Positions 17,434 to 26,813 are shown, counted from the first letter of the stretch. The stretch is DNA of 64,000 bases from Spirosoma oryzicola (GCF_021233055.1 NZ_CP089538.1:1283501-1347500), one strand, 5' to 3'. The notes: a model not told the origin generated them from the letters alone. Numbers and translations are program-made.

Positions 17434-20019
17434 GTGGCTAAATCTACTTGGTTCATGGCATTTCGTTTACCGTTACTTCGTTGGTCCTCTCGTTGGTTAT
17501 TCGTTATCATCTGGCTTTTATTGGTAACCAGTGCTGGTCAATCCATAAAAGCAGCTGACCGTTCGCTCGTATTGTTCAGCAACGAAGGCAGTCGGGCGGG
17601 TACGGCCAAACACACAGTAGACCCTGTTTTGTCCATTACACCCGCATCGGCTACCATCTGTGCCGGAGGAAGCGTTGCATTGACGCTAGTGGGTTGCCCA
17701 ACCGGTGGAACGGTGCGATGGTCGAACAACCAAACAGGACCAAGTATCAATGTTAAGCCAAGTCAGACAACGGACTATACGGCCACTTGTACCGTAACGG
17801 GCGCTCAGGGAAGCACCACAACGGCGTCGCGGTCGGTCAATGTGCAGCAGCCCATAACAATTACGGCTGGCCCTTCGTCCACATCAACCTGTACCGGATC
17901 GACCGTATCGTTTTCCGTGGCCGCAACGGGGTCCGGAATCACCTACACCTGGTTGCGCAATGGGGCTTCATTTGCCACAACATCAACGCCCGAAGTATCC
18001 ATCGCGAATGTGACCCAGGCACAGGCCGGAGCATACACAGTTGCCTTAAGCAATCGCTGTAATACGGTAACAAGCCCGGCGGCTCAGCTGACTGTATCGG
18101 CAAATCCAGGGTTGACCCTCAATACGTCTATTTCACCAGTCAAATGTGCCGGAACGAGCACCGGCGAGATTTTTGCGAGAACGACCGGCGGCACGGGGCC
18201 ACAACAGTTCCAACTGGACGGAAAGTCAACCCAGACATCGAATGTATTCTCCAATCTAAAAGCAGGGACTTATGTGCTTTCGGTCAAGGATATCGTTGGT
18301 TGCGCAGCGCAAACAACCGTCGAAATCAAAGAGCCTACCTCTTTGTCGTTAACGGCGAAAGCGGTCAATGCGAAGTGTTCGGGCGGATCGGATGGAGGAG
18401 TAGTTGTCGCTGCGAAAGGGGGAAACACACCGTATCAGTTTCAGATCAATGGGGGTCCTTTGCAAACAGGTGAAACATTTTTCGATCTGAAAGACAAAAC
18501 AAGTTATGTTGTTACAGCGGTCGATGGAACGGGTTGTACCACCTCACAAACTGCTGTAATTGGTGCTCCTCCCGCCTTTGCCATTCAGGCAGCTATCGGA
18601 TCAACGAAGTGCGTGGGGTCTACCGACGGTACAATCAACGTGTCGGCTACGGGGGGAACAGGTGCTTATCAGTATCAGATTGGAACCGGTGCTTTTCAGA
18701 CCGGAACGTTGTTTACGGGGCTTACGGCCAACACCTACACCGTCACGGTAAAAGATGCTATCGGTTGCTTGGGAACGCAGGCGATCACCGTAACGCAACC
18801 GCTCGCTTTATCGTTAACGGCTGCCGTTACGCCCGTCAATTGTTTTGGGGATAACAGTGGAGCGATTACGCTAACACCGAAGGGCGGAACAGGTGCGGTA
18901 AACTACCAATTGACATCATCCCGAACGCCCCAGACGAGTAACGTATTCAAAAGTCTGGCGCTGGGTAATTACACTGTTTTAGGTACCGATGCAAACGGCT
19001 GTACGGCTCTTTTGCCGGTGACGATTGGGAAGGCGGAACCAGTCAAAGCACAAGCTTCTGCTGTTGCGGCTACCTGCTGCGTATGTCCGACGGGTCAAGT
19101 GACGCTGACAAGTGGGGGAGGCACAGGGACTGGACGGCAATTTCAGTTAGTTGGACGACCGTATCAGGCCAGTAATCAGTTCACTGGATTAGCACCCGGT
19201 ACGTATCAATTCCTGGTGGCCGATGAAGTAGGCTGTGTTGATTCAGTGTTTGCCGTGGTTAGCGATGCCGCATCATTATCTCTAGCACCGGGACGTATAA
19301 AAGATGTGGCCTGTACGGGTGGACGCGACGGCGAAGCGGCAGTAGACATCAAAGGCGGTAAAAAGCCGTTTACGTTCTATTGGCAAACGGATAATCTGGA
19401 TACGCTTAAGGCCCGGACTCAGGCGCAGACAGGACTAGCTGAAGGAACGTATACGGTCAGTGTGCTGGATAGCAATCGGTGCACCACTACAACTACGTTT
19501 GTTACCGTAAAGGCCTCGGCTCCAGTGCCGCCAAAACCCATCATCACCCAAACCAGTACGTTGCTTTCGGTGGTCGAGGTAACAGGTGTTCAGTGGTATG
19601 TCCAGACTGATACCAGCGCGGGCAAACCCGTACCCAACGCTACGTCTTCGTCACTAATGCCTCCGCAAACGGGTCGCTACTACGTAATTGTCACGCAGAA
19701 TGGGTGTACGTCTCCGCCGTCCGATTTTGTTACGTTCGTGCTGACGGCTATAGCCGAACCGGTAGGCGATCTGGCGGTGCGGGTAGTACCTAACCCCGTT
19801 ACGGACCGACTCCGACTCGAAATCGAACAGACGCAGCGGCAGTCGGTACACGTGCAATTGCTGGACGTATCGGGACGGCCCGTTCGACAGTATCAGATAC
19901 CGGCCTTTACGGGCAAGAAGCAAGCCGAATGGCCGCTGGCAGATGTTTCGCGAGGACATTATTTGCTGAAAGCGCAGGCCGGAGTCCGTCAGTCCGTCAT
20001 CAGAGTACTCGTTGAATAG
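17434..20019 (+). CDS. Large secreted Ig/SprB-repeat protein with T9SS sorting domain
   Basis: The protein of about 860 residues begins with a signal peptide. Translation could start at the GTG given here or at an ATG seven codons later (MAFRLPLLRW); the latter is equally plausible. Two Ig-like domains follow (about 65-140 and 142-225). Then come six SprB-like repeats of about 75-80 residues, each with C-x-G-x-x-x-G near the start, a GGTG...YQ core and a terminal D-x-x-GC. The C-terminus, about 80 residues (VVPNPVTDRLRLEIE to VLVE), has the form of a type A T9SS sorting domain. SprB-type proteins act in gliding and adhesion; that role here is inferred from repeat type only. Confidence 0.85.
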   Translation: MAKSTWFMAFRLPLLRWSSRWLFVIIWLLLVTSAGQSIKAADRSLVLFSNEGSRAGTAKHTVDPVLSITPASATICAGGSVALTLVGCPTGGTVRWSNNQTGPSINVKPSQTTDYTATCTVTGAQGSTTTASRSVNVQQPITITAGPSSTSTCTGSTVSFSVAATGSGITYTWLRNGASFATTSTPEVSIANVTQAQAGAYTVALSNRCNTVTSPAAQLTVSANPGLTLNTSISPVKCAGTSTGEIFARTTGGTGPQQFQLDGKSTQTSNVFSNLKAGTYVLSVKDIVGCAAQTTVEIKEPTSLSLTAKAVNAKCSGGSDGGVVVAAKGGNTPYQFQINGGPLQTGETFFDLKDKTSYVVTAVDGTGCTTSQTAVIGAPPAFAIQAAIGSTKCVGSTDGTINVSATGGTGAYQYQIGTGAFQTGTLFTGLTANTYTVTVKDAIGCLGTQAITVTQPLALSLTAAVTPVNCFGDNSGAITLTPKGGTGAVNYQLTSSRTPQTSNVFKSLALGNYTVLGTDANGCTALLPVTIGKAEPVKAQASAVAATCCVCPTGQVTLTSGGGTGTGRQFQLVGRPYQASNQFTGLAPGTYQFLVADEVGCVDSVFAVVSDAASLSLAPGRIKDVACTGGRDGEAAVDIKGGKKPFTFYWQTDNLDTLKARTQAQTGLAEGTYTVSVLDSNRCTTTTTFVTVKASAPVPPKPIITQTSTLLSVVEVTGVQWYVQTDTSAGKPVPNATSSSLMPPQTGRYYVIVTQNGCTSPPSDFVTFVLTAIAEPVGDLAVRVVPNPVTDRLRLEIEQTQRQSVHVQLLDVSGRPVRQYQIPAFTGKKQAEWPLADVSRGHYLLKAQAGVRQSVIRVLVE

Positions 20020-20030
20020 TACATAAAAAA

Positions 20031-20061
20031 TGCGCTTCACGGTCAAAGGCCATGAAGCGCA
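20031..20061 (-). terminator. Terminator of S9 peptidase gene
   Basis: TGCGCTTCA pairs with TGAAGCGCA (9 bp). On the minus strand it is followed by TTTTTTATG. It lies between convergent genes, and its T-run fits the minus-strand transcript. Confidence 0.85.
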
Positions 20062-20079
20062 TGAAGTCGAGGGGAAAAA

Positions 20080-22515
20080 TTACAACCGTTCTTCGAACAG
20101 CTTCAAAATCCGCTTGTATTCATCCATCCAGCTCGTTGGCTCCACAAAGCCGTGATCTTCCATCGGGTAAGCGGCCACTTCCCAATTCTCCTTTCTAAGT
20201 TCGATCAGCCGTTGCATGAGCCGGACCGTGTCCTGAAAATGCACGTTTACGTCGACCATGCCGTGACAGATCAGCAGGTAACCTTTCAAGCCTTCGGCGA
20301 AGTAAATGGGCGAAGACTGGTTGTAAGCCAGCGAGTCGGACTGCGGTTCGTTCAGGATGTTGGCGGTGTAAGGGTGGTTATAAGCCGCCCAGTCCGTTAC
20401 AGGCCGAAGCGCTGCACCCGCTTTGAACACATCGGGTGTCGTGAACATCGCCATCAGCGTAATAAAGCCGCCGTAAGAACCGCCGTAAATACCAATCCGG
20501 TTCGCATCGACACCCTGCGTCTGAACCAGCCATTTTGCGGCATCGACATGGTCGGTTAAATCTTTGCCGCCCATATGCCGGTAGATACCCGTACGCCAGT
20601 CGCGGCCATAACCCGAACTGGCCCGGTAGTCGATGTCAAGTACCGTATAGCCTTTATCGACAAGCAGATTGTGAAACATGTACTCGCGGAAGTATTGACT
20701 CCACCATTTGTGCGCATTTTGCAGGTACCCGGCCCCGTGCACGAAAACAACGCTTTTGCCTGACGGCTTCTCGGGTTTGTACAAACGGGCGTAAATAGTC
20801 TGGCCGTCGCGGGCGGGTATCGTTACAAGGGAGGGTTCCCGCCAGGAATAGCTTTTGAAAGTATCGGTTGTCGAACTAGTCAGTTTCAGGGGCGTCTTCT
20901 GGGAAGCTTTCAGGTCCACTACGTACAGCTCCCAGGGCTTATTCGTAGCCGAATAGCGGATCGCCATGCGGGTTTCGTCGGGTGATAATGTCACCTCATT
21001 CGCGCCCGTCATCGTGGTCAGCCGAACACGTTCCCCGCCATTCACCGACATGCGGTAATAGTGCTGCTCGCCCGGATGCACTTCGTTGGTTTGAATGAAA
21101 AAGTGCGTTTTGTCTTTCGCCATCAGCACTTGCTGTACTTCAAACTTACCCGAGGTAAGCTGTTTTTTCGGGCCACCGGTTAGTGCGTTGAGGCTGTAAA
21201 GGTGCGAATAGCCGTCGGCCTCTGATTGAAACCAGAGCGTTTGGTTATCGGCCAGAAAGCCCATGTTGCCCGGCGTATTAGCCGAACCGATTCCGGGGCC
21301 ACCGATCCAGGCTTCGTCGTGTTGGCGGTCCAGCAGCGTGAGTTTGAGCGTTTCCGGGTCAAAGCGCATAATCCAGCGGTCCTTGTTATCCTGCGACCGG
21401 ACGACAACAACGCCTATCTTACCATCGTCTGACCAAACGGGACCGCTGATCGTAACCGGGCGTGGCTTTTTGGCGGTGTCGGCTTTGGCTTTTGACCCCG
21501 TTTTTAAGTATTCGGGTTTATCGTTGATACCCGGAATACCGTTGACACTTACCGCCCGAACGGTATCTTTAGCGACATCGTACACAAAAAACTCCTGAGT
21601 AGGCAAAGGTGCCCCCACCTTGGTACGCGCCCGGATTTCTTCCGTATAGCCCGACTCTGTAACGTAGTTCGGTACCTGCGCATTCTTGGTGTTCGACGGG
21701 GTTTTGGATAGCCGGTAGGTTACAAAGCGATTATCGGGGCTAACCTGCGGATTGGCTAGCTGCTTATCGTCAAGGTAGATTTCTTTGGGGCGCTTGGGTA
21801 AGTCCGCTTTGCTGATGCGGTCGGCCTCGTCTTTCTTTTCCTTCCGTTCTTTCAGCACCGTCGAGAGCCGCAGCTGGTCCTGTTTCAGAAATTTCTCTTC
21901 GTCCGTTGGCTTCGGATCTGCTTTTTTGGTGCCTGGCCGGAAATCGGTCAATTGGGTGAGTTCACCCGTTTGTAAGTTGATGCTGAACAAGTTATTCGTT
22001 CTTCGGAAAATGACCCGTTGCTCATCGCCCGAAAAGACTGGGTTGCTTTCCGCTTCAACGGTATTCGTCAGCTGACGGATTTTGCCCGTTTTTACATCAA
22101 GCCAAAAAATATCATCCTGCCGTTCGAAAAGCCGTTGCGTACGGGCCCGGTTGAAGGCCGCTATGGGTTCGGTGGGTAACAAACGTCGTTCTGCCGGAGC
22201 GACTTTCTGCGGTTGCGAAGCCGCAATCGTTTTCCCGCCTGTAAACGTCACTTTATAGAGCGAATCGCTTTTGTTTTTGTCGGGATTCCAGTTGAAATAA
22301 AGTGTTTTAGAATCGTCGGACCAGTACGGATTTGAGGGCGAGGTGCCAATCCAGCTTTTAGGGTCCTGCATGATGGTCTCAACCGTTAATTGAGTCCTAA
22401 CGGTGGGTATGTCTGTTTTAGGAGCGGGCTGGGCAAAGACACTCGCTGATGTGAATGCCAGTACTAACGTTCGAAAAACAGACGAACCGCCGGGATGAAG
22501 AGTAGTTTTTTTCAT
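20080..22515 (-). CDS. S9 family prolyl oligopeptidase / DPP-like peptidase
   Basis: The 811-residue secreted protein has a signal peptide ending SVFAQ. An N-terminal beta-propeller follows (repeated SxDxxxxxFRR, WSDDGKIGVVV and SPDETRMAIRY blades over roughly residues 40-555). The C-terminal alpha/beta-hydrolase has the nucleophile elbow GGSYGG, the Asp in MVDVNVHFQD and the His in MEDHGF, so the catalytic triad is complete. Such enzymes remove dipeptides or cut short peptides in the periplasm. The domain order matches dipeptidyl-peptidase IV/acylaminoacyl-peptidase relatives; exact specificity cannot be read. It is a single gene with its own terminator. Confidence 0.9.
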   Translation of the reverse strand: MKKTTLHPGGSSVFRTLVLAFTSASVFAQPAPKTDIPTVRTQLTVETIMQDPKSWIGTSPSNPYWSDDSKTLYFNWNPDKNKSDSLYKVTFTGGKTIAASQPQKVAPAERRLLPTEPIAAFNRARTQRLFERQDDIFWLDVKTGKIRQLTNTVEAESNPVFSGDEQRVIFRRTNNLFSINLQTGELTQLTDFRPGTKKADPKPTDEEKFLKQDQLRLSTVLKERKEKKDEADRISKADLPKRPKEIYLDDKQLANPQVSPDNRFVTYRLSKTPSNTKNAQVPNYVTESGYTEEIRARTKVGAPLPTQEFFVYDVAKDTVRAVSVNGIPGINDKPEYLKTGSKAKADTAKKPRPVTISGPVWSDDGKIGVVVVRSQDNKDRWIMRFDPETLKLTLLDRQHDEAWIGGPGIGSANTPGNMGFLADNQTLWFQSEADGYSHLYSLNALTGGPKKQLTSGKFEVQQVLMAKDKTHFFIQTNEVHPGEQHYYRMSVNGGERVRLTTMTGANEVTLSPDETRMAIRYSATNKPWELYVVDLKASQKTPLKLTSSTTDTFKSYSWREPSLVTIPARDGQTIYARLYKPEKPSGKSVVFVHGAGYLQNAHKWWSQYFREYMFHNLLVDKGYTVLDIDYRASSGYGRDWRTGIYRHMGGKDLTDHVDAAKWLVQTQGVDANRIGIYGGSYGGFITLMAMFTTPDVFKAGAALRPVTDWAAYNHPYTANILNEPQSDSLAYNQSSPIYFAEGLKGYLLICHGMVDVNVHFQDTVRLMQRLIELRKENWEVAAYPMEDHGFVEPTSWMDEYKRILKLFEERL

Positions 22516-22735
22516 ATAAATGCATGATTCAAGTTGCAGGGCTCAAATTACCCACAAACCCGTTATCGACGTAATCTATCCAGAAAAGAGAATAGAGAAA
22601 TGCAACAAGCCGGGCTGGCAAACTTCACCGAATGGTAGCTGGTTATATGAATAACTTTTTATTATTAGGGCCAGCCTACCAATCTGTACTTTCCTAAAAG
22701 ATGGTATATTGCCCAACGAAACCCTGCCTGGTTCA

Positions 22736-23023
22736 ATGCAATACGTTGTTCACGCTTACGATTACACAACTGCCGATGCCTTCGATCGGCGCATGGCTGT
22801 TCGGCCTGCTCACCTCGCTTATGTCCGCGAATTAAAAGCAAAAGGCCAATTTATTTTTGGTGGCGCTCTGCTCAACCCTGCGGGAAAAATGATCGGCTCA
22901 ATGTTGCTGCTCGATCTGGAAACGGAAGAGCAACTAACGGATTACCTCCAATCGGACCCGTACATTGTTGAGGGCGTTTGGGAAAAAGTCGATGCGAAAC
23001 CTTTTCGGAAAGCGGACGTCTAA
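22736..23023 (+). CDS. YciI-like protein
   Basis: The 95-residue protein fits the YCII family in length and pattern: MQYVVHAYDYTTADAFDRRMAVRPAHLAYVRELKAKG, then FIFGGAL and GSMLLLDLETEEQLTDYLQSDPYI. It has the conserved His in RPAHL and an Asp in SDPY, proposed to form an active-site pair. Activity of YciI proteins is mostly unknown. The ATG at MQYVV is preferred over an upstream TTG, because YCII proteins start directly with this first strand. It lies 85 bp before a HAD phosphatase gene in the same direction and may share its transcript. Confidence 0.88.
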   Translation: MQYVVHAYDYTTADAFDRRMAVRPAHLAYVRELKAKGQFIFGGALLNPAGKMIGSMLLLDLETEEQLTDYLQSDPYIVEGVWEKVDAKPFRKADV

Positions 23024-23107
23024 AACCTCCGGTGCCCATTTACAGTTCAATCGTTGGCTACTGCCGGACTGTATGGACAGTTTAGTACAAACTACTGAAG
23101 ACTTATT

Positions 23108-23797
23108 TTGATACAAGCAGCAATATTCGATATGGATGGGTTGCTGGTGGATTCTGAACCCCACTGGCGCGCTATGGAACGTGAAGTGTTTGCCACCGTC
23201 GGCTTATACCTGACTGACGATGAATGCAAACAAACGACGGGCTTACCGATTCCAGACGTTGTAAATTATTGGTACACAAAAGCTCCGTGGTCGGATGAAG
23301 CTACGGCCGGACGAACCAAAGCTGAGCTAGGCAATGCGATCACGAGCGGGGTGCATGAACGAATTGCCCAATTTGCGGAACCCATGCCGGGCGCTATAGA
23401 GACCCTGGAGTTGTTTGCTCAACGGGGCATTCCAACAGCTATTGCTTCGGCTTCACCGATGAGCTTGATTGAGGTCGTGGTTGATCGGCTCCGTATCCGC
23501 ACTTACCTGACGCTTTGGCATTCGGCTACTCTGGAACTGCGCAATAAACCAGCGCCGGACGTATATCTGGGTACGGCTCGCAAACTCGGCGTCGATCCGG
23601 CAAATTGCCTTGCTTTTGAAGATTCCGGCAGTGGACTAACGTCGGCGCATACGGCTGGTATGAACACGGTTGCGGTACCCGCAGCGTTTGAGTTTGAGCA
23701 TCCTAAATTCGCGATTGCTGACTTGATCATACCCTCATTGACCGATTTTTCGCCTGAACTACTGGCTGCGCTGCAAAAGAAAAAATTTCATTCCTGA
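23108..23797 (+). CDS. HAD-superfamily hydrolase (beta-phosphoglucomutase/HxpB-like phosphatase)
   Basis: The 229-residue protein has HAD motif I FDMDGLLVDSE, motif II in AIASASP, a Lys in RNKPAPDVYL and motif IV FEDSGSGLTSA, all intact. A helical cap lies between residues 18 and 85, as in sugar-phosphate phosphatases such as HxpB/YniC. The start must be the TTG (MIQAAIFDMDG), because no ATG or GTG precedes motif I at a sensible distance. Likely substrates are hexose or 2-deoxyhexose phosphates; this is inferred from the family. It sits between YciI and PhzF genes in the same direction, with 83-bp gaps. Confidence 0.88.
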   Translation: MIQAAIFDMDGLLVDSEPHWRAMEREVFATVGLYLTDDECKQTTGLPIPDVVNYWYTKAPWSDEATAGRTKAELGNAITSGVHERIAQFAEPMPGAIETLELFAQRGIPTAIASASPMSLIEVVVDRLRIRTYLTLWHSATLELRNKPAPDVYLGTARKLGVDPANCLAFEDSGSGLTSAHTAGMNTVAVPAAFEFEHPKFAIADLIIPSLTDFSPELLAALQKKKFHS

Positions 23798-23880
23798 ACG
23801 TCCTAAACCTGTAACCTGGTCGGACCCGATCAGTCTGGCAACTGGCTGATTGCCGTCAATGGCCTTTTCCGTTAATACCT

Positions 23881-24678
23881 ATGCGTATTTATCAACTTGA
23901 TGCGTTTACTGATCAGCTTTTCTCCGGAAACCCGGCTGCGGTTATTCCGCTGACGGAGTGGCTACCTGACGAGCAGATGCAACGGATTGCATCCGAGAAT
24001 AACTTGGCCGAAACCGCTTTCTACGTCAAAACGGAGGGCGACGCCAACTACCATATTCGTTGGTTTACCCCGACGGTAGAAGTTGATCTGTGCGGTCATG
24101 CGACCTTAGCTACGGGTTATGTTGTGTTTTTTCTGGAACAGAAGCCAGAAACGGATCAACTTTATTTTGAATCGCGCAGTGGTTCGTTGAAGGTATGCCG
24201 GAGTGAAGGTGGCTGGCTAACCCTTGATTTCCCGGCGGATGTTGTGCAAAAAGCGAATGTACAGCCGCCCGCACTGCTGTCGAGTCTCAACGAAAAGCCG
24301 TTGGAGGTCTACAAGGGAAAAACCGACTATATGCTTGTCTTTAAAGATCAGGCCCAAATCGAAGCACTGGACCCTGATTTTCGCGAAATGAGCACCGTTC
24401 CGGCGCGTGGTATTATTGTAACGGCTCCCGGTGATACCGATTCAGGCGTTGATTTTGTCTCCCGCTTTTTTGGTCCGCAGTCAGGCATTGACGAAGATCC
24501 TGTGACGGGTTCTGCACACACGACGCTTGTGCCGTATTGGGCAGAAAAGCTTGGTAAAACGCAATTTGTCGCTCGTCAGTTGTCGAAGCGGGGCGGGGAA
24601 CTGCGCTGTAAGCTGAACGACGAGCGGGTTGATATTTCCGGAAAAGTGCAACTATACATGACCGGCGAAATAATGTAA
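23881..24678 (+). CDS. PhzF family isomerase/epimerase
   Basis: The 265-residue protein begins with the PhzF hallmark IYQLDAFTDQLFSGNPAAVIPL. It carries the conserved catalytic Glu44 in ENNLAETAF, the WFTPTVEVDLCGHATLA block and the second-domain block FFGPQSGIDEDPVTGSAHTTLVPYW. Two mirrored diaminopimelate-epimerase-like halves are evident from these paired motifs. No phenazine genes are nearby, so, as for most family members, the substrate is unknown. Last of three same-strand genes (YciI, HAD, PhzF). It converges on the amidase gene with 48 bp between stops and no strong hairpin there. Confidence 0.92.
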   Translation: MRIYQLDAFTDQLFSGNPAAVIPLTEWLPDEQMQRIASENNLAETAFYVKTEGDANYHIRWFTPTVEVDLCGHATLATGYVVFFLEQKPETDQLYFESRSGSLKVCRSEGGWLTLDFPADVVQKANVQPPALLSSLNEKPLEVYKGKTDYMLVFKDQAQIEALDPDFREMSTVPARGIIVTAPGDTDSGVDFVSRFFGPQSGIDEDPVTGSAHTTLVPYWAEKLGKTQFVARQLSKRGGELRCKLNDERVDISGKVQLYMTGEIM

Positions 24679-24726
24679 TTGCTGGCTACGCAGGGTAGTG
24701 GCTTGTATGGATGGTATCGCCGGAAG

Positions 24727-25965
24727 CTAGCGGCTGTCTTTAACAAACCGCTTCAACCCTCGTCGGATTGCCTTAGCCATTCGCTGGCGAAAACGGTCAT
24801 CAAGAATGAGGTTTTCGTCGGCTACATTACTCAGAAACGGTCCTTCGACCAAGGCGTTCGGGTAATCGGTTGGGGTGTTGAAGAAAAAATTAAAGTGCCC
24901 GACGTTCCCAAACTCAGCCGTTCCCGTTTTTCGTAGTTCAAGCAATAGGGCCTGGCTCAATGGCCGAAAACCTACGTGTTTGTAATACGTGCTGACACCG
25001 CGTACGGCCGCATTTGCCGACGAATTGAAATGAATGCTGACCAGCAGATTGGGTAACGCCTGACGCATAGCCAGAATACGCGCTGTTGGCCCGATCAGCG
25101 TGTCGCCTGAACGCGTCATCACTACCCGTACTCCTTTGCGCCTGAGTAACGATTGTAATCGGTTTGCGACATCGAGGGTCAGTTCTTTTTCCAAACGTCC
25201 GGATTGTTTTCCGTTAGCCCCGGTGTTCGAACCACCGTGCCCGGCATCGACCGCGATAGTCAGGCCGCGAAGTTTACGTTTATCGGGTGGCCTTCGTACC
25301 CGGATGATCAATGTGTTCCGCTGGTAATAGATAGAGTAACCCCAGGATTGGGCATGTTTAAGATCAATAAAAATCCGGACGGTTTCATCGGTAACCTGTT
25401 CAAACCAGACGTTTCGAATCTCGCGTGCTGATGCTAGTTGCGTAATCCAGTTTGTATTAACCGTCAGGCCAAACACATCCACAACAAGCCTTGAAGGGTT
25501 GAGTTGCTGCTGGCTGCGATAGGGGAAACGAGCCGGCAAACGGATCGCTATATAATCAAAGATTCCTGAACCCGCTTTTACGGAATCGCCGTAGACTGTC
25601 CAGTTGCCGGTAAGTGATCCTTTGGGGTAGGAGCGGAGTGTGTCGATGGCTACCTGCTCCGTCGGCACAAAAGCCGATAGCGTAGGAGAGAGCCCAATGC
25701 GCCAGAACTTGTGAGTTGAATCCTGCGTCGACCAGGTTAGACCGTTTACGGCTATTACAACACCCGAATCAAGTGTTTCCATGCGTGCCCCACCCAGCCG
25801 GTCAGTGCCCAGACCGTAATACAACGGTGTTAATTTGCTGCGTGTATAGCCCGTCAACGTGGTATCCCGGATGATGGTTATCTGCGACTGACCAACGCTA
25901 ATTCGTGCGAAAAGAAGGCAGTTGAACAAGAGCAGGAGGCTAAGTCGACGATATAATCCGCACAT
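24727..25965 (-). CDS. N-acetylmuramoyl-L-alanine amidase (Amidase_3)
   Basis: The 412-residue protein has a signal peptide ending around RISVGQ. An AMIN-like beta domain (about residues 125-225) should target it to septal peptidoglycan. The C-terminal zinc amidase domain begins at LTIAVDAGHGGSNTG. The expected ligands and catalytic residues are visible: His in AGHGG, Glu in RLEKELTLD, His in SIHFNSS and Glu in VEGPFLSN. It cleaves the bond between N-acetylmuramate and the stem peptide in cell separation. The start shares a 74-bp divergent region with the small Cys/Lys-rich gene. Confidence 0.9.
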   Translation of the reverse strand: MCGLYRRLSLLLLFNCLLFARISVGQSQITIIRDTTLTGYTRSKLTPLYYGLGTDRLGGARMETLDSGVVIAVNGLTWSTQDSTHKFWRIGLSPTLSAFVPTEQVAIDTLRSYPKGSLTGNWTVYGDSVKAGSGIFDYIAIRLPARFPYRSQQQLNPSRLVVDVFGLTVNTNWITQLASAREIRNVWFEQVTDETVRIFIDLKHAQSWGYSIYYQRNTLIIRVRRPPDKRKLRGLTIAVDAGHGGSNTGANGKQSGRLEKELTLDVANRLQSLLRRKGVRVVMTRSGDTLIGPTARILAMRQALPNLLVSIHFNSSANAAVRGVSTYYKHVGFRPLSQALLLELRKTGTAEFGNVGHFNFFFNTPTDYPNALVEGPFLSNVADENLILDDRFRQRMAKAIRRGLKRFVKDSR

Positions 25966-25987
25966 TTCAGCAATAATTGAATTTTAA

Positions 25988-26018
25988 TTTGTAATCAATC
26001 TAAACAAGCGTATCTTTG
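25988..26018 (+). promoter_or_regulatory. Perfect Bacteroidota promoter before Cys/Lys-rich gene
   Basis: TTTG (25988-25991), exactly 19 bp, then TATCTTTG (26011-26018): a full match to TTTG-N19-TAnnTTTG. It points rightward, 21 bp before the ATG of the 51-codon gene. Confidence 0.85.
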
Positions 26019-26039
26019 TTATGAAAACAATCAGTATCA

Positions 26040-26195
26040 ATGACTGCCGAATTTCCTTTTTCTGAATCGATAGTTGCTCTGAACGATTCAAAACAAATTA
26101 TTCAGTCGAATCCCTTTGCTGGTCAGGAGTGTATTCTGAAAAAGTGCTGCAAGAAGTACAAAAAGGGAAAGCGCTGCAAGAAGTGCCCGGATTGA
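26040..26195 (+). CDS. Small Cys/Lys-rich protein (51 aa)
   Basis: A 51-residue frame starts with ATG directly behind a perfect promoter. The N-terminal half is ordinary (MTAEFPFSESIVALNDSKQ). The C-terminal half has five Cys among many Lys: CILKKCCKKYKKGKRCKKCP. The arrangement C-x4-CC-x8-C-x2-C suggests a small metal-binding knuckle or a nucleic-acid-binding tail. I recall similar KCCKKYKKGKRCKKCP tails in small Bacteroidota hypothetical proteins but cannot verify it here. It precedes a GNAT acetyltransferase gene by 48 bp in the same direction and probably shares its promoter. Function unknown. Confidence 0.75.
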   Translation: MTAEFPFSESIVALNDSKQIIQSNPFAGQECILKKCCKKYKKGKRCKKCPD

Positions 26196-26243
26196 TCGGC
26201 TTATTTTCTTGGGCGGGTCAGGTCTTTCTACCATCTTCGCCGG

Positions 26244-26696
26244 ATGGAACTCCAATACCAACTAATCAATGGCTTGCCCCCACAGGAACAGCTATCAGCG
26301 CTGCTGGATTTGCTCGCGGTTGTCTTTGTAAACCAGTCGCAGGCTGAAACGCGCGCTGACCTCGATTACCAACTGACTCGAACGGGGGTTCAAATCCTGC
26401 TGGCGAGCGACAACGAGCGCTTGGTAGGATGTAAGCTCGGCTACGAGCGTAAACCGGGCCACTACTACAGTTGGTTAGGTTGCGTCCATCCTGACTACCG
26501 AGGGCGAGGTATTGCCGCTGAACTCATGTGCCGACAACACGATTGGTGCCGGGAACAAGGCTATCATACCGTGCGGACGCAAACCTATAATCAATGGCGC
26601 GAAATGCTGATTCTTAATTTACGATTCGGCTTTGCTATCGTTGGAACCGTTCAGGGAAAACGTGGATTAACCATCGTTCTGGAAAAAGCGATTTAA
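26244..26696 (+). CDS. GNAT family N-acetyltransferase
   Basis: The 150-residue protein has the GNAT acetyl-CoA-binding motif A, VHPDYRGRGIAAELM (about residues 82-96), after the typical beta-4 strand YYSWLGC. The C-terminal part contains RTQTYNQWREMLILNLRFGFAIVGT, which matches motif B of ribosomal-protein or small-molecule acetyltransferases. Substrate cannot be read. It probably forms a two-gene unit with the preceding Cys/Lys-rich small protein. An overlapping frame starting about 115 bp earlier shows no domain and is not listed. Confidence 0.88.
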   Translation: MELQYQLINGLPPQEQLSALLDLLAVVFVNQSQAETRADLDYQLTRTGVQILLASDNERLVGCKLGYERKPGHYYSWLGCVHPDYRGRGIAAELMCRQHDWCREQGYHTVRTQTYNQWREMLILNLRFGFAIVGTVQGKRGLTIVLEKAI

Positions 26697-26813
26697 ACGG
26701 TTAGTAAAGAGTCTTTTCAGTTCGCAGCCATTGTCGTTTGCTCAGATTCATCTTTTTAGTTCTCCCTCTCTATTCAGGAACCGATTGACGTGCTTTCTTG
26801 TCATTGAGGTAGC

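Noticed and set aside
26021..26065. 14-codon frame starting at the ATG just after the promoter (MKTISINDCRIS...)
   Set aside because: It ends after 14 codons and overlaps the 51-codon gene in another frame; it could be a leader peptide, but nothing supports it.
26129..26347. Overlapping plus-strand frame before the GNAT gene
   Set aside because: It overlaps both the Cys/Lys-rich gene and GNAT in another frame, and has no domain or promoter of its own.
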